Shown one piece after another: positions 34,681 through 46,672 of a DNA stretch of 64,000 bases. The notes beneath the pieces are model-generated. The model was not told the origin of the DNA, made no database searches, and worked only from the letters and a program-made list of their open reading frames with translations. Location of the stretch: assembly GCF_001649575.2 (NCBI RefSeq), contig NC_051450.1:12549980-12613979 (forward strand). The letters are read 5' to 3'. Numbering within the stretch: position 1 is the first letter of the stretch; every line of letters begins with the position of its first letter. Source of the stretch: Kryptolebias marmoratus. Lineage: Eukaryota > Chordata > Actinopteri > Cyprinodontiformes > Rivulidae. The translations under genes and the position numbers were made by a program.

Positions 34681-36464
34681 TTTGGTTTTGGTGTTAAGGT
34701 AGGAGAGGTTCTTAGTGTTGTTGTTGTAAAACAAACTGTTTAAATTTAATCAAACTGGGGTTTTATGTGAAAAGGGAACTCATTGTGCATAAGAGGCTTA
34801 CTTGTCTGTTACGTGTTGAGACAAAACTGGTTCATCTCTTGAGTTTAGGAGCTTTTTATGCCTGAATAAAAAAGTTAACAATGTTAAATGGCTCAACAAC
34901 AACAACAACAAAAAATAAGTAAAGGGAAAAGAAAATGTGGGACTGAAAATGGCTAGAAATGCAGCCAGTTTAAGAAAAGTAAAACACATAAATAAACTTT
35001 AAAGCAAAATGAGGAGTGGTTTTTATTTTTTTAAAAGTGATATCTGACAGAATTATTTACATGTTTGTGCTCCATGTACAACAAAACCCTACATGGAGTT
35101 CACACAGTTATGGAACTTGAGTTTGGTCATTTTAAGCAGTTTTGTGATTCTTTAACTCCTTTAAATCCTTCAGTATTTTTTTCACATGCATTTGACATCT
35201 AGCGTTACAACTATTTTGTCAGATTTAACTGAAAAAAAAAGTTAAAGTCTCATCAGAAACAAAACTGTTGACAAATTATTACAAAGAATTTAGAAGAGTT
35301 TAGGTTTTAAATAGTTCAAGAGAGTAATTTGCTGATCTAAATATCTTAAATTGTTGATTTTAAACAACCTTTTTACATCCTAATAAATAGAATCATCCAC
35401 TTGTCTGCTTTTCATTTACCACTGATTGAGACTTCAGATAAATCAGTAAACCTAATACATCTGACTTCCTGTTTGAAATAATTAACCTTCATATATCTAA
35501 GATTGTTATAACTGGACCTTGACAGGTGAAGCAGTAAAAACAAATAAACAGATTAATTAAGTAATGATTAAAATAAGTGAATAATATTGAGTTTTTCTTA
35601 TGAGACAAAGGTGAAAGCTGTGCTTTTGAGCAAAGTCATGACGCAAAGTCTTCTGCTATTAAACTAAAAGATTCTAAAGCATCAATTTTATTTATTCCAG
35701 TAACAAAAGGCTGACACAGCAAAAGCCACATTCAGTTGAATTGCTTGAGTAAGACTTTCTAATAGTCAAAAACATTTATGCTTTCAGATGTGCCTTGTTT
35801 TTTTTGTTTCCCCTTTTTAAAAGAAGCACAAGATGCATGCATAAGATCTAATGTGTGACTGACCACTTGTGAGACGGGCAGGGAAATCAGTGGTTTGACG
35901 ATGTATTAATATCCCAGTGCTGCAGTGAAGGCAGAGGTCACAGGCTGAACATGAACGCATTAAAGTGGCACAACCTGTTAGATAACTGATAACACTGGCC
36001 TCCATTTCAGCTCTTCTGCCTGTAACATGTTCAGCGGGAACATGTTATTGACTCGACTGATGGTTTCCTGTCGTGAGAGTAAGAACCGGTGCGAAGGAAA
36101 GTAAATAAACGTGTTTGTGGTCTCACCTGGATTTAGCAGGTAGGCTCTGCCAGTCTGGGTGCAACCTCAGGGACCACAATAACACCTCAGGCTTTTGTTT
36201 TTTTCTGCGAATAACATGCGCTTTGCTGTTTCCTTTTCCTCTGCCACCTGCCTGTTTGGTCGTCTGTCAGTGTGTGATAAGACAATTGATTTGGTTAGGA
36301 TGGATTTTAAGATCCACCAGTTTAACTGTAAACTCCATTTGTTTTCTCTAATGGGAGAAGCACAAAGAGAAGAAAGCACACCAGCAATGACTCACAGCTT
36401 ATTAGTAAGAAAGTCATAAAACGGCTTGTCCTCTGAAGGTTTGAGGTTCATGCTTTTTGTTAAA
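34681..36464. other. Non-coding stretch
   Basis: AT-rich with no exon. 35850-36010 and 36100-36330 are more complex and could be regulatory. No repeats clearly recognised. Confidence 0.35.
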
Positions 36465-36620
36465 GTGATGGCTTGGATCTTTGGCAGTGGGGTTCTGTAC
36501 AAAGATTATGAACAATCACTATTTTACCTGTTGTCGATACAGCAGCTCTTTAAATGACCTCAGTTTGGAAAAATGGAGTGTAATTCTGACTTTGAGAGGG
36601 GCCAAAACTTAAAGTAAGTT
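36465..36620 (+). repeat. Copy of dispersed family A
   Basis: GATTATGAACAATCACTATT, TTACCTGTTGTCGATACAGC, CTCTTTAAATGACCTCAGTT and GGGGCCAAAACTTAA follow the order seen in the other family A copies. Confidence 0.6.
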
Positions 36621-36650
36621 TCCTCTGTCTTACTATAAATCCAATCTCAA

Positions 36651-36720
36651 CCCTCCTGTGGCCTTTGGGTCAGACTGACCCAAAGTTACAAGGGCTTCAG
36701 TTACGACAGCTTCAGGAAGG
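36651..36720. mobile_element. Short piggyBac-like MITE remnant
   Basis: CCCTCCTGTGGC at the left and the complement CCTTCCTGAAGC at the right form inverted ends, bounded by TCAA on the left and TTAA on the right (a decayed TTAA duplication). An internal palindrome (TTTGGGTCAGACTGACCCAAA, one base off centre) adds to the MITE look. Confidence 0.5.
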
Positions 36721-36724
36721 TTAA

Positions 36725-37785
36725 AAAAAAAACATGGGCTCGATGAGGTAACTTAGGTTATAGAACTGCTCAGAACCAGTCGTGTTCTGTCACTGTTCTC
36801 AACCAGGTGTGTCAACCAGAGCACTACTTTAAGGCCAGGAGTCAGTTCGGTTCTCTTTAAGGGTCACAAGGAGGGAGAAGGAAGGAGTACTTCCTTTAAC
36901 ATTTCTATTCCAGAAGAACACTTTGTGTGTGCATTAGAAAGGGCGGTACAAGTCTGTGTGGTTTCCTGTTAATAATGAACAGAATAGAAGAAAAAAAAGG
37001 TACAAACTGTCCCATTGTGTTACATATGCTGCACATAATACAACACTATTACCAATTATACATGAACACAAAGCAGGATGCAAGGTAAACAGAAGGAAAT
37101 GTCAAAAATGTAGTTAATAATACCAACAAATTGTATAACGTGTACCTGACTTTAACTGCAGCATGCATTTAGGTGAATGGACTCAAAAGCTGGAAACACA
37201 CAGCACAACTTTCAGAGTTTTTACGGATTTTACGGAAGACTTGGAGTACACACCAGCAGACCGGTTTCAGCAGATGACAAATGAGAGATTGGGAATGACA
37301 CGCTGAACAGCTGCGCCCAATGAGGGCTCACACAAGACAGGATTTGTCAAACCAGCTCTCACAACGGTGACAGCTTAAAGAGTAAACAATCGTGGACGAC
37401 CACAGGCTCGGCTTTGTACTTCTAAAAATGATGCATAATTACAAATATTCTACCTAGGCAGAAAAAAATGGCTTCATGTGTCAGAAATGACTATTTTAGT
37501 TGACAGGGAAAAGAATGAAAACAATAAACTTAAATAAAAAAACAGTTCTTTCCGAAGTTTTACAAGTAGCAATGTGTAACTGCTTTCAAGTTGACTCTGA
37601 AACTAATGTAGATGGTTTTATTTTTGATGTTTGATGTTTTTTTTCTATTTTTCAACTCGTGCTAAACAGAGGATGAGCTGCATGAACACAAACAGTAAAC
37701 AGACTTGGGGCCTTATGTACAAGGGGCTCAGAAAAGCCTTTACGTTGCTGTCATTACGTTGTTTTCTATATGGAATTATTTGGTT
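36725..37785. other. Non-coding stretch
   Basis: AT-rich; nothing recognised. Confidence 0.35.
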
Positions 37786-37789
37786 ACTT

Positions 37790-38240
37790 GTTAGCAAAGA
37801 TGTCAGGATTGAGTTTCTTTTTGTATTTAGGGTTTTTGTTTTATCGTGTTTTCGGTTATCCTGTGTTCAGTTTGGGTTTATTGTTTCTTTTATTTTGTTA
37901 TTCAGTTGTCTTCATGTTTAGTTTAGTCTTTGTTCAGTTTTTTGCTCCATGTCTTTTATATTCCTGTCATCATTCACTTGTCCTCAGCTTATCACTCGTT
38001 CACCTGCTCCAAGTTTGTAGTCACTCACCTGTGCCCACTTCTCCTAATTTCCTTCAGTCTTTTAAACCTGTTCATCGCCCTCACTTACTCACTGGTTCCT
38101 TGTCAACTCCAATGTGCTGACTGGTTTCCCTTTTGTTTCGCCCTCATGTTTTTGCAACCTTGAGGTTTTTGTTATTTAATTTTGACTTGCTGCCACGTCA
38201 GCTTTTGTTTTTTGTTCTTATAAATAAGGTAGTTATTATT
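37790..38240. repeat. T-rich interspersed repeat
   Basis: A long T-rich strand with TCACCTGTGCCCACTTCTCC and an A/T-rich end (TTCTTATAAATAAGG) resembles the untranslated part of a teleost retroelement, and the stretch at 30.4-30.7 kb. The apparent Leu/Phe-rich frames (96-116 aa) come from this composition. Confidence 0.4.
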
Positions 38241-38424
38241 AGTTTTTCTTTCGAGCTCTCAGTATGAGTCTGCACTTTGGATTCGCCTCACTAACCACCA
38301 AACCTGACGAAAGATAGCAGTAGCAGCAGCTATACAGCTGTAGCACTACAAGTGCAGCCTGGGGGAATTTCCAACAGAAATATCTAAAGGTTTTGTTGGA
38401 ATTACTTGTAATACAAAACTGTGG

Positions 38425-38545
38425 CTCCACTTAAACTAGCAATTACCTCATCGGTCTGGTAAAGAATCAAACTTTATTCCTCCAAACTGAGGTTGAAGAA
38501 TATTATTAGTTCATAACCTTTCCACAGAACCCTGCTTCAAAGTCT
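38425..38545 (-). repeat. Inverted copy of dispersed family A
   Basis: Carries the complement of the family words: CCAAACTGAGGTTGAAGAAT, ATTATTAGTTCATAACCTTT and ACAGAACCCTGCTTCAAAG. Confidence 0.55.
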
Positions 38546-39399
38546 CTCAACTCTCGGTTCAAGACCTGTGCATCCAAGTGTTACTTGTGCCCCTTTTTGA
38601 CGATGGTGAAACTGAAATCCTGTGCAGCAACCTAAAGTTGCCCCTGAACATGAAAGGGTTTTTTTTTTTTTTCACTTGTTTGTCTGTTATCTGTCTGGGT
38701 TGCAGCCGTTATGACGCCTAATGTGAGAACCGTCTCTCGTGTCAGTTAAAATTGGCCTCTGCCAGCATTCGCTGCGAAACCGCCACGTCATAGCCGAACT
38801 CGGCTTCACCAACTGGAGTGTCAGCGCACGGTGTGGTGGCACAGACAGACAAAAGTGAGGAAAGACTAGTCAGATCGAAAACGTTGTGGACCGAAGCAGC
38901 CACATTCAAACATGTTTCTCACCACAGTGAGTACGTTATGCCAGTGAAAGCAGACTTTCTCAAATACAAACTGTTGAGCTCATCATTCTGCATTCATTTA
39001 CAACTTGCATTTGAATGGGTTTCCTTCCGGCTTGTGTTTTGCTGTTGAGGACAGGACAAAGGTGCAATACCGTACACAAGCTAGTTTTTTTCAATTTTTT
39101 TAATGATTGTTTTACACATGAAAGTCAAAAATACAAATATGTGATGAAACAAATGTAAAAAAAAAAAAAAGCACAAACACTTATAAAACAGTATTTACAT
39201 CTTTATACAGTTTATACAGTGATACCAGGGGAATCGATATGCCTGTGACTGTTAGGATGTGGATGAAAATAGTCTTAAGTCCAGAAAGATTTGTGCTTGC
39301 AGAGATGTAAATGGTATTGTAGCAATTAATGAGGAGGAAAATGTAAAGCAGGATTACTAGTCTCGGGTCACAGCTGTAGTATTGATGGAAAATGAGCAT
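38546..39399. other. 3' flank and probable 3' UTR of ccr9
   Basis: The ccr9 transcript should end somewhere in 39050-39400. I see an ATTAAA-type signal (minus strand) near 39100 but no clear AATAAA. 38690-39040 is a higher-complexity block of unknown nature. Confidence 0.35.
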
Positions 39400-41254
39400 C
39401 TATATGGAGAGGGCAGGGGTTGTGTCAGTATCTGACATGACTGAGGGACGTTTGGGAACTGACAGAACTTTACTGAATCCTCCTTTGCTCAGACCACCAG
39501 TGCAAATCTTAACCATCTTCAGGAGGTCCTGTCTGAACCGCACCCCAATAAAAACATACAGGAATGGGTTAAGGCAGGCGTGGGTAAAGGCCAGGCTCTT
39601 GGCAACTTGTCCGGCTATGTCAAAGCGAATTGCAGTGGCGCAGTCGGTGATAGTGGTATTTGCTGCCTCTATGGCCTCCACGATCAGCAGGGCGTTGTGA
39701 GGCAGTTGGGAGAGGACGAACACAAACACTACAACAAAGATGACCCTCAGGGCCTTGTGCTTTTCAAAGTTCTTGGCCTGCAGTAGAGTGCGGATGATGA
39801 CTGAGTAACAGAAGAACATGATCAACAGAGGGAGGCAGAAGCCCATAGTAATCTGCAGGGACAGCACCAGGATCTTTGTCCGATTGAACGCGTTATACCA
39901 GTAGACCAGAGTGCAGAAGGATTGTTGCGCGCCTTCCTCCACCTTGATCTGGGCGAAGATAAACTCGGGGAGGGCCAGTAAAGTGGAGACACACCAGACG
40001 CCAATGCAAACCAGCTTGCTGTAGAACAGCGTCTTTTTCTTTAGGTTCTGAGCCTTCGTGACCTGTACGATGGCAATGTAGCGGTCCACGCTAATGCAGG
40101 TGAGAAGGAGCATGCTGCTGAAGAAGTTGATCTTGTAAACTGCAGACACAATTTTGCACACGCTGAGCCCAAAGTCCCAGCCCTTGGTGGCATCCGCAGC
40201 CCAGAAGGGCAGCGTGCACAGGAAGAGGAGGTCAGCCACAGCCAGGTTCAGCAGGTACACGTCGGTCATTGTTTTGAGGCGGTTGCGCACTGCGGTGTAA
40301 ATCCAAACCACCAGCAGGTTACCCACAGAACCGAGGACGAAGATGATCCAGAAGAGAGGCTGTTCGTACTCGCCACGAAACTGCCGGACCCAGCTTTTGT
40401 CACACATGCCTGATTCTTCAGTCGAACTATAATCCACATAGTCCTGCAATCAGAACACATCATTGGATTATTTAAAAAGCATAAAGATGACGTGTACAAC
40501 TGGCTTTTCGACAAAAGCTTTAATTTTATTGATTGATTTATTTTGCTTTTTTCCTGAACCGACTCATCAACTGCAGAACCTTTCGCAGTCGAACCCACTT
40601 GTGGTGGGAACGGAGTGAAATGACATCAAACACTGTCTGTGACGTACAAGCTAACCAGAGTTCGCTGTCAGGTGCAGCTGTTGTGTCTGTACAGAAGAAA
40701 CCACACAACTGCACGGTTTCCTGCTGCTATCCAAGCCCGAAGGGGGTGAGTGATCCTGAGGGGCTCCAGAAAGGGGGCCCGCTGCAGAACTCAGTACCCC
40801 GGCAGCAGAAAGTTTTAGATGTAGGGCAGAGATAAGCGGCGGGTCTTGTTTTTTTTGAAAACAATGGAAAATTTGATGCCGACGCAGCTGTTACTCTGAC
40901 TGCAGCATTTAAGTATCCAACAAACATCTGCTGTCAAATGCATGTCATGTTTGAAAAGAAACATGTATTTTCTGCGCATATATAGATCGTATCCTGAGAA
41001 TAACTGTTTTTATTTATACAATAAAATTAGTTCACAAATACAGAAAATTTTACTTTCCCCTTTAGGTGAGCATGTGTTGTCAGAATTAACTTATACCACC
41101 TTTTCTCTTGTGTTTTTTTTTTGTATACCAACAACAAAAAAATGCTGTTTTCCCCCTCATTATTATTGCCATCATAAACAAATATTAAAGTAATACTTAC
41201 AGTTGATGTAGAATAGATCTCTTCATCAAACATATAGGTAGTTGTCTCGTCCAT
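39400..41254 (-). CDS. ccr9: C-C chemokine receptor type 9 (two coding exons)
   Basis: Coding exon A is 41254-41201 (18 codons, ATG in AAAATGG context, phase-0 donor ACT|GTAAGTA). Coding exon B is 40443-39400 after acceptor CTGATTGCAG. Together they give 365 aa, close to mammalian CCR9 (369). The protein is a seven-helix GPCR. It has an acidic N-terminus with Tyr 7, 14, 20 and 23 (sulfation candidates), Cys32 (paired with the Cys of TITDC in loop 3), LAVADLLFL in helix 2, Cys114 and DRYIAIV (Asp138) at helix 3, Cys in QQSFC of loop 2, NPFLY in helix 7, and a Ser/Thr-rich tail ending PALSI. CCR9-type marks are DYV early on, KHKAL in loop 3 and the ALSI/ALSL end. CCR9 binds CCL25 and couples to Gi in thymocytes and gut-homing lymphocytes. 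CCR7 is the main alternative, but these marks favour CCR9. Confidence 0.93.
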
Positions 41255-41460
41255 TTTATCTACAAAGAGCCAGAGAATACCAAAATAAGACAACAAATAA
41301 ATGATAAACATGGTAAAAACAAAGCCCTGAGCGTAGCTTGGAGCTATTTTGGAAGAAACGCAGAATATCATTTACCTGTTTTTGTGCAGGAATGTGAGAA
41401 TGGGGAACTTCACAGTGGGAGTATTACTTCTTTGTCTGAGTGGAACAGCTGTCAACTTTG
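41255..41460 (-). other. ccr9: 5' non-coding exon and first intron of ccr9
   Basis: The untranslated first exon (from about 41452 down to 41377/41376) ends at a good donor, AAACAG|GTAAATG. After an intron of about 117 nt, the acceptor CTCTTTGTAG at 41260 opens the exon carrying the start codon, five bases before ATG. Confidence 0.6.
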
Positions 41461-41475
41461 CTCATCTTCACTGGC

Positions 41476-41482
41476 TTATATA
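41476..41482 (-). promoter_or_regulatory. TATA box of ccr9
   Basis: TATATAA on the minus strand inside GCTATATAAGCC, about 105 bp upstream of the first donor. This predicts a start site near 41450. TATA promoters suit tightly cell-type-restricted receptors. Confidence 0.6.
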
Positions 41483-41489
41483 GCTTCCT

Positions 41490-42099
41490 TTTAACCACGA
41501 AAGATCACGTGCCGACTTTTATCACGTCGTATGTGTCTCAGCCTGCGGAGAGCAACAACACATGGCCACTGGACACCGCTGAAGTCATTTTTCAAGTTTA
41601 AAACGACAGCGCAGCGTGTACCAACTGGACCTCTTTTATCATTTTGAAAACCGCCAGACAAGGTCTAAGCATTAAGAGACTTTTAGACGTCACCCAATGA
41701 TTCATGGCCATGAGGCTGAAAGTAAAGCAGGTTTTATCAAGCCTCCTCAGATCTGGCACATTTTGCACACACAGGTGAACCACTTAATACCACGTACTGA
41801 CTTTTGAAACTGAAAATGTGATTAAAGACTTGAAACAGAAGCGAAAGCGTTGTGAGCCCACTTTGCTTCTCATCATTTATAGTACTATATAACGTTTAAG
41901 TGGCGTGAGCTAGCAACCTCTGACTAAAACTAAGCATTTGTCAAATTTATTTGTAGTTTCCCTTTTGCCATGTCGAAAAATGCATTTGACACATTTTGGA
42001 AAAACATCCCTTCATCTTAAAACAAAATGTCACTTCATAAATGAATGTTTTAATTTTAAGATGAATAGAAAACAAACATTAGCCAATTCTAGGCTGAGT
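41490..42099. other. Upstream flank of ccr9
   Basis: Probable proximal regulatory region; contains a GATCACGTGCC E-box (CACGTG) near 41505. No gene. Confidence 0.3.
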
Positions 42100-42870
42100 A
42101 TTCCTTGAAGGACTGCATATCACCCGCTGCCTTTCATGCATAGTGTTAAACTGAGACCATCTTATGATAAAAATGGATGGTTATAGCCATTATAGCCATT
42201 TAGGTCAAACCTTGTAAATGAACGATCTCATGCAATATTGCAAGATCTCTTGAGATCTGTTAGAGCTCAAAGTATGTGTTGTGAATGATTTTCAGCTACT
42301 GCCACACACAAATTCAGCTAAATATCTATAAAACTGACTCAGTTATAGCCAGTTTTGTGTTTGCTCATATTGATTGGCTGCAGCAACTATGTTGAATTGG
42401 GTTGGCTCCAAAAGTTAATCAGTCGTAGATGTAAAACCACTGAGTACTTTCTGAGCGTATCATTAAAAACGATTCAGTGGTTCATGAGATATTTTATTAA
42501 CAGACAAACAGGGTTGAGACCAACTGTTAATACCAAAGTTTTAGGCAAAAATGTTGTCCAAAAGTATAGTGCTTAGAGTATGTGTCATGAATTAGACTCA
42601 GCTGCTGCCACACCAATTTTTAGCTTAATATCTGTACATTTGACTAAGTTTCAGCCATTTCTGTTTTTTCTTTTAAGATCAGTTGGCTTGAACTGGGTTG
42701 ATTCCAAAATCTAATTGGTTGTAGATGTACATCCAGTGATTACTTCCTGAAAGTCATTGAAGTTTGTTCAGTGGTTCATGGGATAGTTTGCTAACAGGCA
42801 AGATTGACTCCAACGGTCAATGGCAAAGATTTAAGTACAAGTACCCAAAGTACAAGTTGGGGATCAGTCT
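42100..42870 (+). repeat. Copy of dispersed family C, about two to three internal units
   Basis: TATTCCTTGAAGGACTGCAT and CACCCGCTGCCTTTCATGCA open the copy. CAGCTGCTGCCACACC-type words recur at about 42295, 42601 and 42880, and TTCATGAGATATTTT or TTCATGGGATAGTTT at about 42482 and 42775, giving a period close to 300 bp. Confidence 0.75.
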
Positions 42871-44099
42871 CAGCTACTACCAAGATTTGACTAAGACTTC
42901 TACTGAGAATATGATGTGGTAGTAGCTAACAGTCATCCCTAACACATACTTCAAGAGCTAACAGAACATACACCATCTTGGTTTAAGACTTTGACATGCA
43001 AAGCGTTGGGAAATATGCGTTCCTTAAAGGAATGCTACTTTCTTATATACATAGTTTTAATTTTGAAGTTAACTGATGGCTCTTTTTAACTATGATAAAA
43101 CTAGTTTGCACACCTATTATTGATCTGTTCGGAGCAATGATTTATTCAGTACATAAATAAAAAATCGTTATCTACTCAAAGCAAATTATTCAGAACTGGT
43201 GGGAGGATGTTCACTAGAGTACCAGTGAGTTTAAGAAGGCCAAACACTGATGTAACTCATGGGAAGACAATGATAAGGCACGTTTCCTCTGAATTTGTTC
43301 AGTTACACCTATTGTCTTCATGATTCAAGCTGATTCATCACTGTCAAATATCACAGACTGACATTTTCCTGTGTCATTTGAGGCCAAGAGGAAAAAAAAT
43401 CCCATCAGCACAAGTCTGTTTGAGCAAAGGGAAGTTGACGATTACTTGGTGATATCAAGACTGAAGGGAAACAATTACCAGGAATACATCATGGCTGACG
43501 ACAGCAAAATGAAAGCAAGGCAAAAAAGAAAGTCCCTGTGGTGAAATATGTCCTCATCATCGGGAAAGCAGTAGGGTTTGAGATTTTTCACATGAAAATC
43601 TTCTGAAATCAGTTATTTGGTTATGTTAAACTCCGAGCTGTTTGGGCTCTTGTTGAGGACCTAAGTAAGGTTGAGTGGGTTTGTTTTCTCGCAGTTTCAC
43701 TTCCCACCTTCAACTTTTTCAGCCTCATAGTGTGTCACAAGCACTCTGCTCAAGAGGATGAGCGAGTGGTAACCTTACCTCTTCAGATTTCTACCAAATT
43801 TTGGTTGCGTTTCTCGGTTTTGATCACAGGCCCAGGGAAACGGCTGTGTCATGATCAGATCGCTGTTTACCTTCTGGGAAAAAAACGTGAACACTGACAG
43901 GTTTCACTCAACCTGTCTACCAACTGCCAAAGTGCAGTCACACGAGCGCGTTCTTCTGATCTGTGGCAACAAACACAGACACCGTGAAAAGGAGAGTAAC
44001 GCGCTTGAGTTGATGTGAGAGTTTCACATGTAGAAAAATAATTCAGCGTCACATCCGATCCAGTCTTAAAATGTACTGAACAGTTGATTTATAAACAGA
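42871..44099. other. Non-coding stretch upstream of ccr9
   Basis: Begins with the degraded end of the family C copy, then single-copy-looking DNA. 43833-43869 is one member of a local duplicated pair (see 44858-44894). No exon. Confidence 0.35.
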
Positions 44100-44430
44100 T
44101 TGCGGAAAACGCTACAGCAAATCAACTGTAAGAAACACAAAAAAATGACTATACCTCAGCCAGTTTTACACAGACTGAGCTCAAATTTGATGTAGCTGAG
44201 CAGCATCCGAACACATACGCCGAGCACTACACTTTGCGAAGTATTTTTGCTTTAAACTTTGACATTTACTACTAGAATCAGCTGATTGTAGGTGGGTTGC
44301 TCTCTGAAAGTTTCATTCAAATTTGCCCAGTGGTTCATGAGATATTTTGCTAAAACAACAGACAAAACCCACAGAGACACAGACAAAATCATTATCACCC
44401 TTTTGCCTTTGGCAGTGGGCAATGAATATC
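44100..44430 (+). repeat. Copy of dispersed family C
   Basis: Has TTTCATTCAAATTTGCCCAG, TGGTTCATGAGATATTTTGC and the hairpin-like end CCTTTTGCCTTTGGCAGTGG near 44400. Confidence 0.7.
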
Positions 44431-44857
44431 CTCCAATGGAACATCTGCAAAGAGCTTCTCTTTTTATATATATAAATAAGGGAATTACCCAAGTATCATA
44501 ATGAAAAGCAAAAGCAACAAAAGCAGAAAGTACCAAAAAAGTTCACAAACACAAATAGCAGAGTCAGACGCTGTCTGAGCATCATAGCATAGAGTAGATT
44601 TCATCAAACATTTGTGATAATACAGACGCTGACAGCCTGCTGCTGACGAGACCCAGGGACACACCGCTGAGAGCTGTGACCTTTTAGGAAGACCTCTGTA
44701 AGACAGAGTGGGCTGAAAAGCGTTCACACTTTCACCGTTTGCCCCAAACCTTTTCTACTTTAGCGTTTGGTAACGTGACGCAGTCAGGTGGGCACACACG
44801 GGTCTTCTGCTCTCCAGATTCCTGACTGTGTTTTTCAGCTGTTACCACAGTGAGGCT

Positions 44858-44894
44858 TAGGGAAATGCCTGCGTCGTGATCAGATCGCCGTTGA
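44858..44894 (+). repeat. Second member of a local 37-bp duplicated block
   Basis: Matches 43833-43869 at 30 of 37 positions; both contain GTGATCAGATCGC or ATGATCAGATCGC. The pair lies about 1 kb apart in the ccr9 upstream region. Confidence 0.5.
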
Positions 44895-44984
44895 TAGTTC
44901 ATGTGAATTTTGTAGTTCTCTGTTTCCAGAAAAGTTTGAGCAGCAAATTCACAAATCGTCCAGACATAAAAGATTATCTCAAAC

Positions 44985-45165
44985 CTTATTTATCACCAAA
45001 GGCATAAGGAAAATAATGTTTTTGCCCCGGTTTGTGTCTGCTCAAACACACACAAACTGTTAGCAAAATATCTCTTAAAGCACTGGATGGATTTCATAGA
45101 AACTCGCAGACAGTAATGATACCACGTGCAGCTGAGTAACTTCCGGAGCGACCCAAAACCTAAGC
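44985..45165 (-). repeat. Fragment of dispersed family C, inverse orientation
   Basis: Starts TATCACCAAAGGCATAAGGA, then AATAATGTTTTTGCC and TGTTAGCAAAATATCTC, matching the 22.85-kb copy. Confidence 0.65.
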
Positions 45166-45659
45166 AAACTTAGCGGACACAAAAAAAGGTTGTAGTTATG
45201 AAACAGCGGGGTTTTTGGAATGCAGTCTGTGAACGTTACAAACAAAATGGCGCTTCAAAAGTGGCTTTGAGAGCGTAGAAATTCGCCGAATGACAACTCC
45301 TCTCTCTGAAAGCTGCAGTTGCAAAAACTTCGATACCGGGGAAACTCTTAGAAATAACAAAACGCCAAGAGGCCATAGATTAGTCACCAGCATGAGGTTT
45401 GACCAAACAGCATGTTCTGTGCCACAACAAAAGATCTAATCACATTTGGAGCTTTGGTTTCTTGCAGTGAAGTGATAATAGTTTCATTTATGTCTCATGC
45501 CTACTCTTAGCTTTATCAGAGATGGTCACGATATCCCAGGATGTCCCTAACTTAGGAGATGGAGGCTCTAGCCCCTTTATAAGCTCGTACTTTTATGTTT
45601 TTGGATCAAATTGTAGTCATGTACCACAAAGAAAGGCCTCATAAGATTAACCATCACAT
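45166..45659. other. Non-coding stretch
   Basis: No exon or repeat recognised. Confidence 0.35.
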
Positions 45660-46002
45660 CACTTGGGGCAGCTGTGGATCAGTGGTTAGAGTGGTCATCC
45701 TCCAATGAGATAGTTGGGGGTTTGATTCCACCAATATGCCACATGTCGAAGTCTTCCATGGCAAGACACCGAACCCCTGATTGGCTCCGATGTGCCCCAT
45801 AAGTGTATGAATGCAATCTAAAGCACTGATTAGACTCTATAGAATGATTTATTCAGATTAGCTTTGTCGAGATGTAGCAGAGTGCTGTGTGGATGTGTGT
45901 GGATGGGTAAGTGAGGCCACAGATTGTGTTGGAAAGGGCTTTGAATGGCCTGATTGGCTAGAAAGGTGAGATATAAGAACAGCCCACTTACCATTTTACC
46001 AT
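45660..46002 (+). mobile_element. tRNA-derived SINE
   Basis: Pol III box A-like TGTGGATCAGTGGTTAGAG (45673-45691) and box B-like GGGTTTGATTCCA (45718-45730) lie at the proper spacing. They are followed by the family body (ATGTCGAAGT...GGCAAGACACCGAACCCC...TGAATG) and a tail GAGATATAAGAACAGCCCAC then TTACCATTTTACC. This is the common teleost SINE layout. It is not a working tRNA gene because the 3' half cannot fold into a cloverleaf. Confidence 0.85.
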
Positions 46003-46254
46003 CACCTTACAGCCTGGTCGCTCTGCTTATTCAGAGAAAACTACTTCAAGATAAAATGAACAGGAAAACCAGCACAATAAGGGTTAATTCTGAGTCATAC
46101 TGTCAGCGCTGTGGCAGCTGTAAAACAAAGAGTTTGAGATAAATTTCTACAAATGCTCTTAATGGATTTCAGTGACGTTTATAGTACTGGTGCTTTCAGG
46201 ATGAGTTATGGTTAATCTGATTACAGCTTGAAGCGTTAGGGCTGATCTTTTGAA

Positions 46255-46370
46255 GTAGGTTTTTGTATGAAAAGGTTACGAACAGTTATTATCTTACCTG
46301 TTGCAGATAGCTCTTTGGAGAGTCTCAGTTTGGAGAAGTGGAGCAGGATTCTGACCGGACTGAGAAACCG
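46255..46370 (+). repeat. Copy of dispersed family A
   Basis: AAAAGGTTACGAACAGTTAT, CTTACCTGTTGCAGATAGCT and CTCAGTTTGGAGAAGTGGAG keep the family order. Confidence 0.6.
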
Positions 46371-46672
46371 ATCGCTCATCTGAGCGGCAAAACGCCAAAG
46401 TGGATTGCTGCCATCCACTTTGGTTTGTGCGAACGTGCCAATGCTTTCTTATAAACCTTTGGGTTTCTGTCAGTTAGTCGCTTGTTTACAGGTGCAAAAA
46501 GAGGCCGAAGCAGCTAGCTGTAGCCCTTCTGGTGCAGGCTGGGACACTTTCAGCAAGAAAATCATAACATTTCTACTGAATAACGACCTATTTTGAAAAT
46601 GATGACGATGTAGAGGTTTGTGTTATGGCATTTGCATGAACTGCTATGAAGTCTTTGAGACTGGAGTGGCTT
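46371..46672. other. Non-coding stretch between family A and family B repeats
   Basis: Nothing recognised. Families A and B occur side by side here and at 5.55-6.22 kb, so they may be parts of one larger element. Confidence 0.35.

Noticed and set aside
34434..34697. 87-aa plus-strand frame
   Set aside because: It is antisense to the ccr9 tail relic, and no family is recognised.
37631..38163. Leu/Phe-rich, membrane-protein-like frames
   Set aside because: Composition effect of a T-rich interspersed repeat; no start or splice context.
41027..41371. 114-aa minus-strand frame with a hydrophobic start, as an extended Ccr9 N-terminus
   Set aside because: It begins in the first intron and ends in the second; splice sites at 41260 and 41200 explain the true exon.
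45660..45735. tRNA gene
   Set aside because: Box A and box B are present, but no cloverleaf forms and a SINE body and tail follow.
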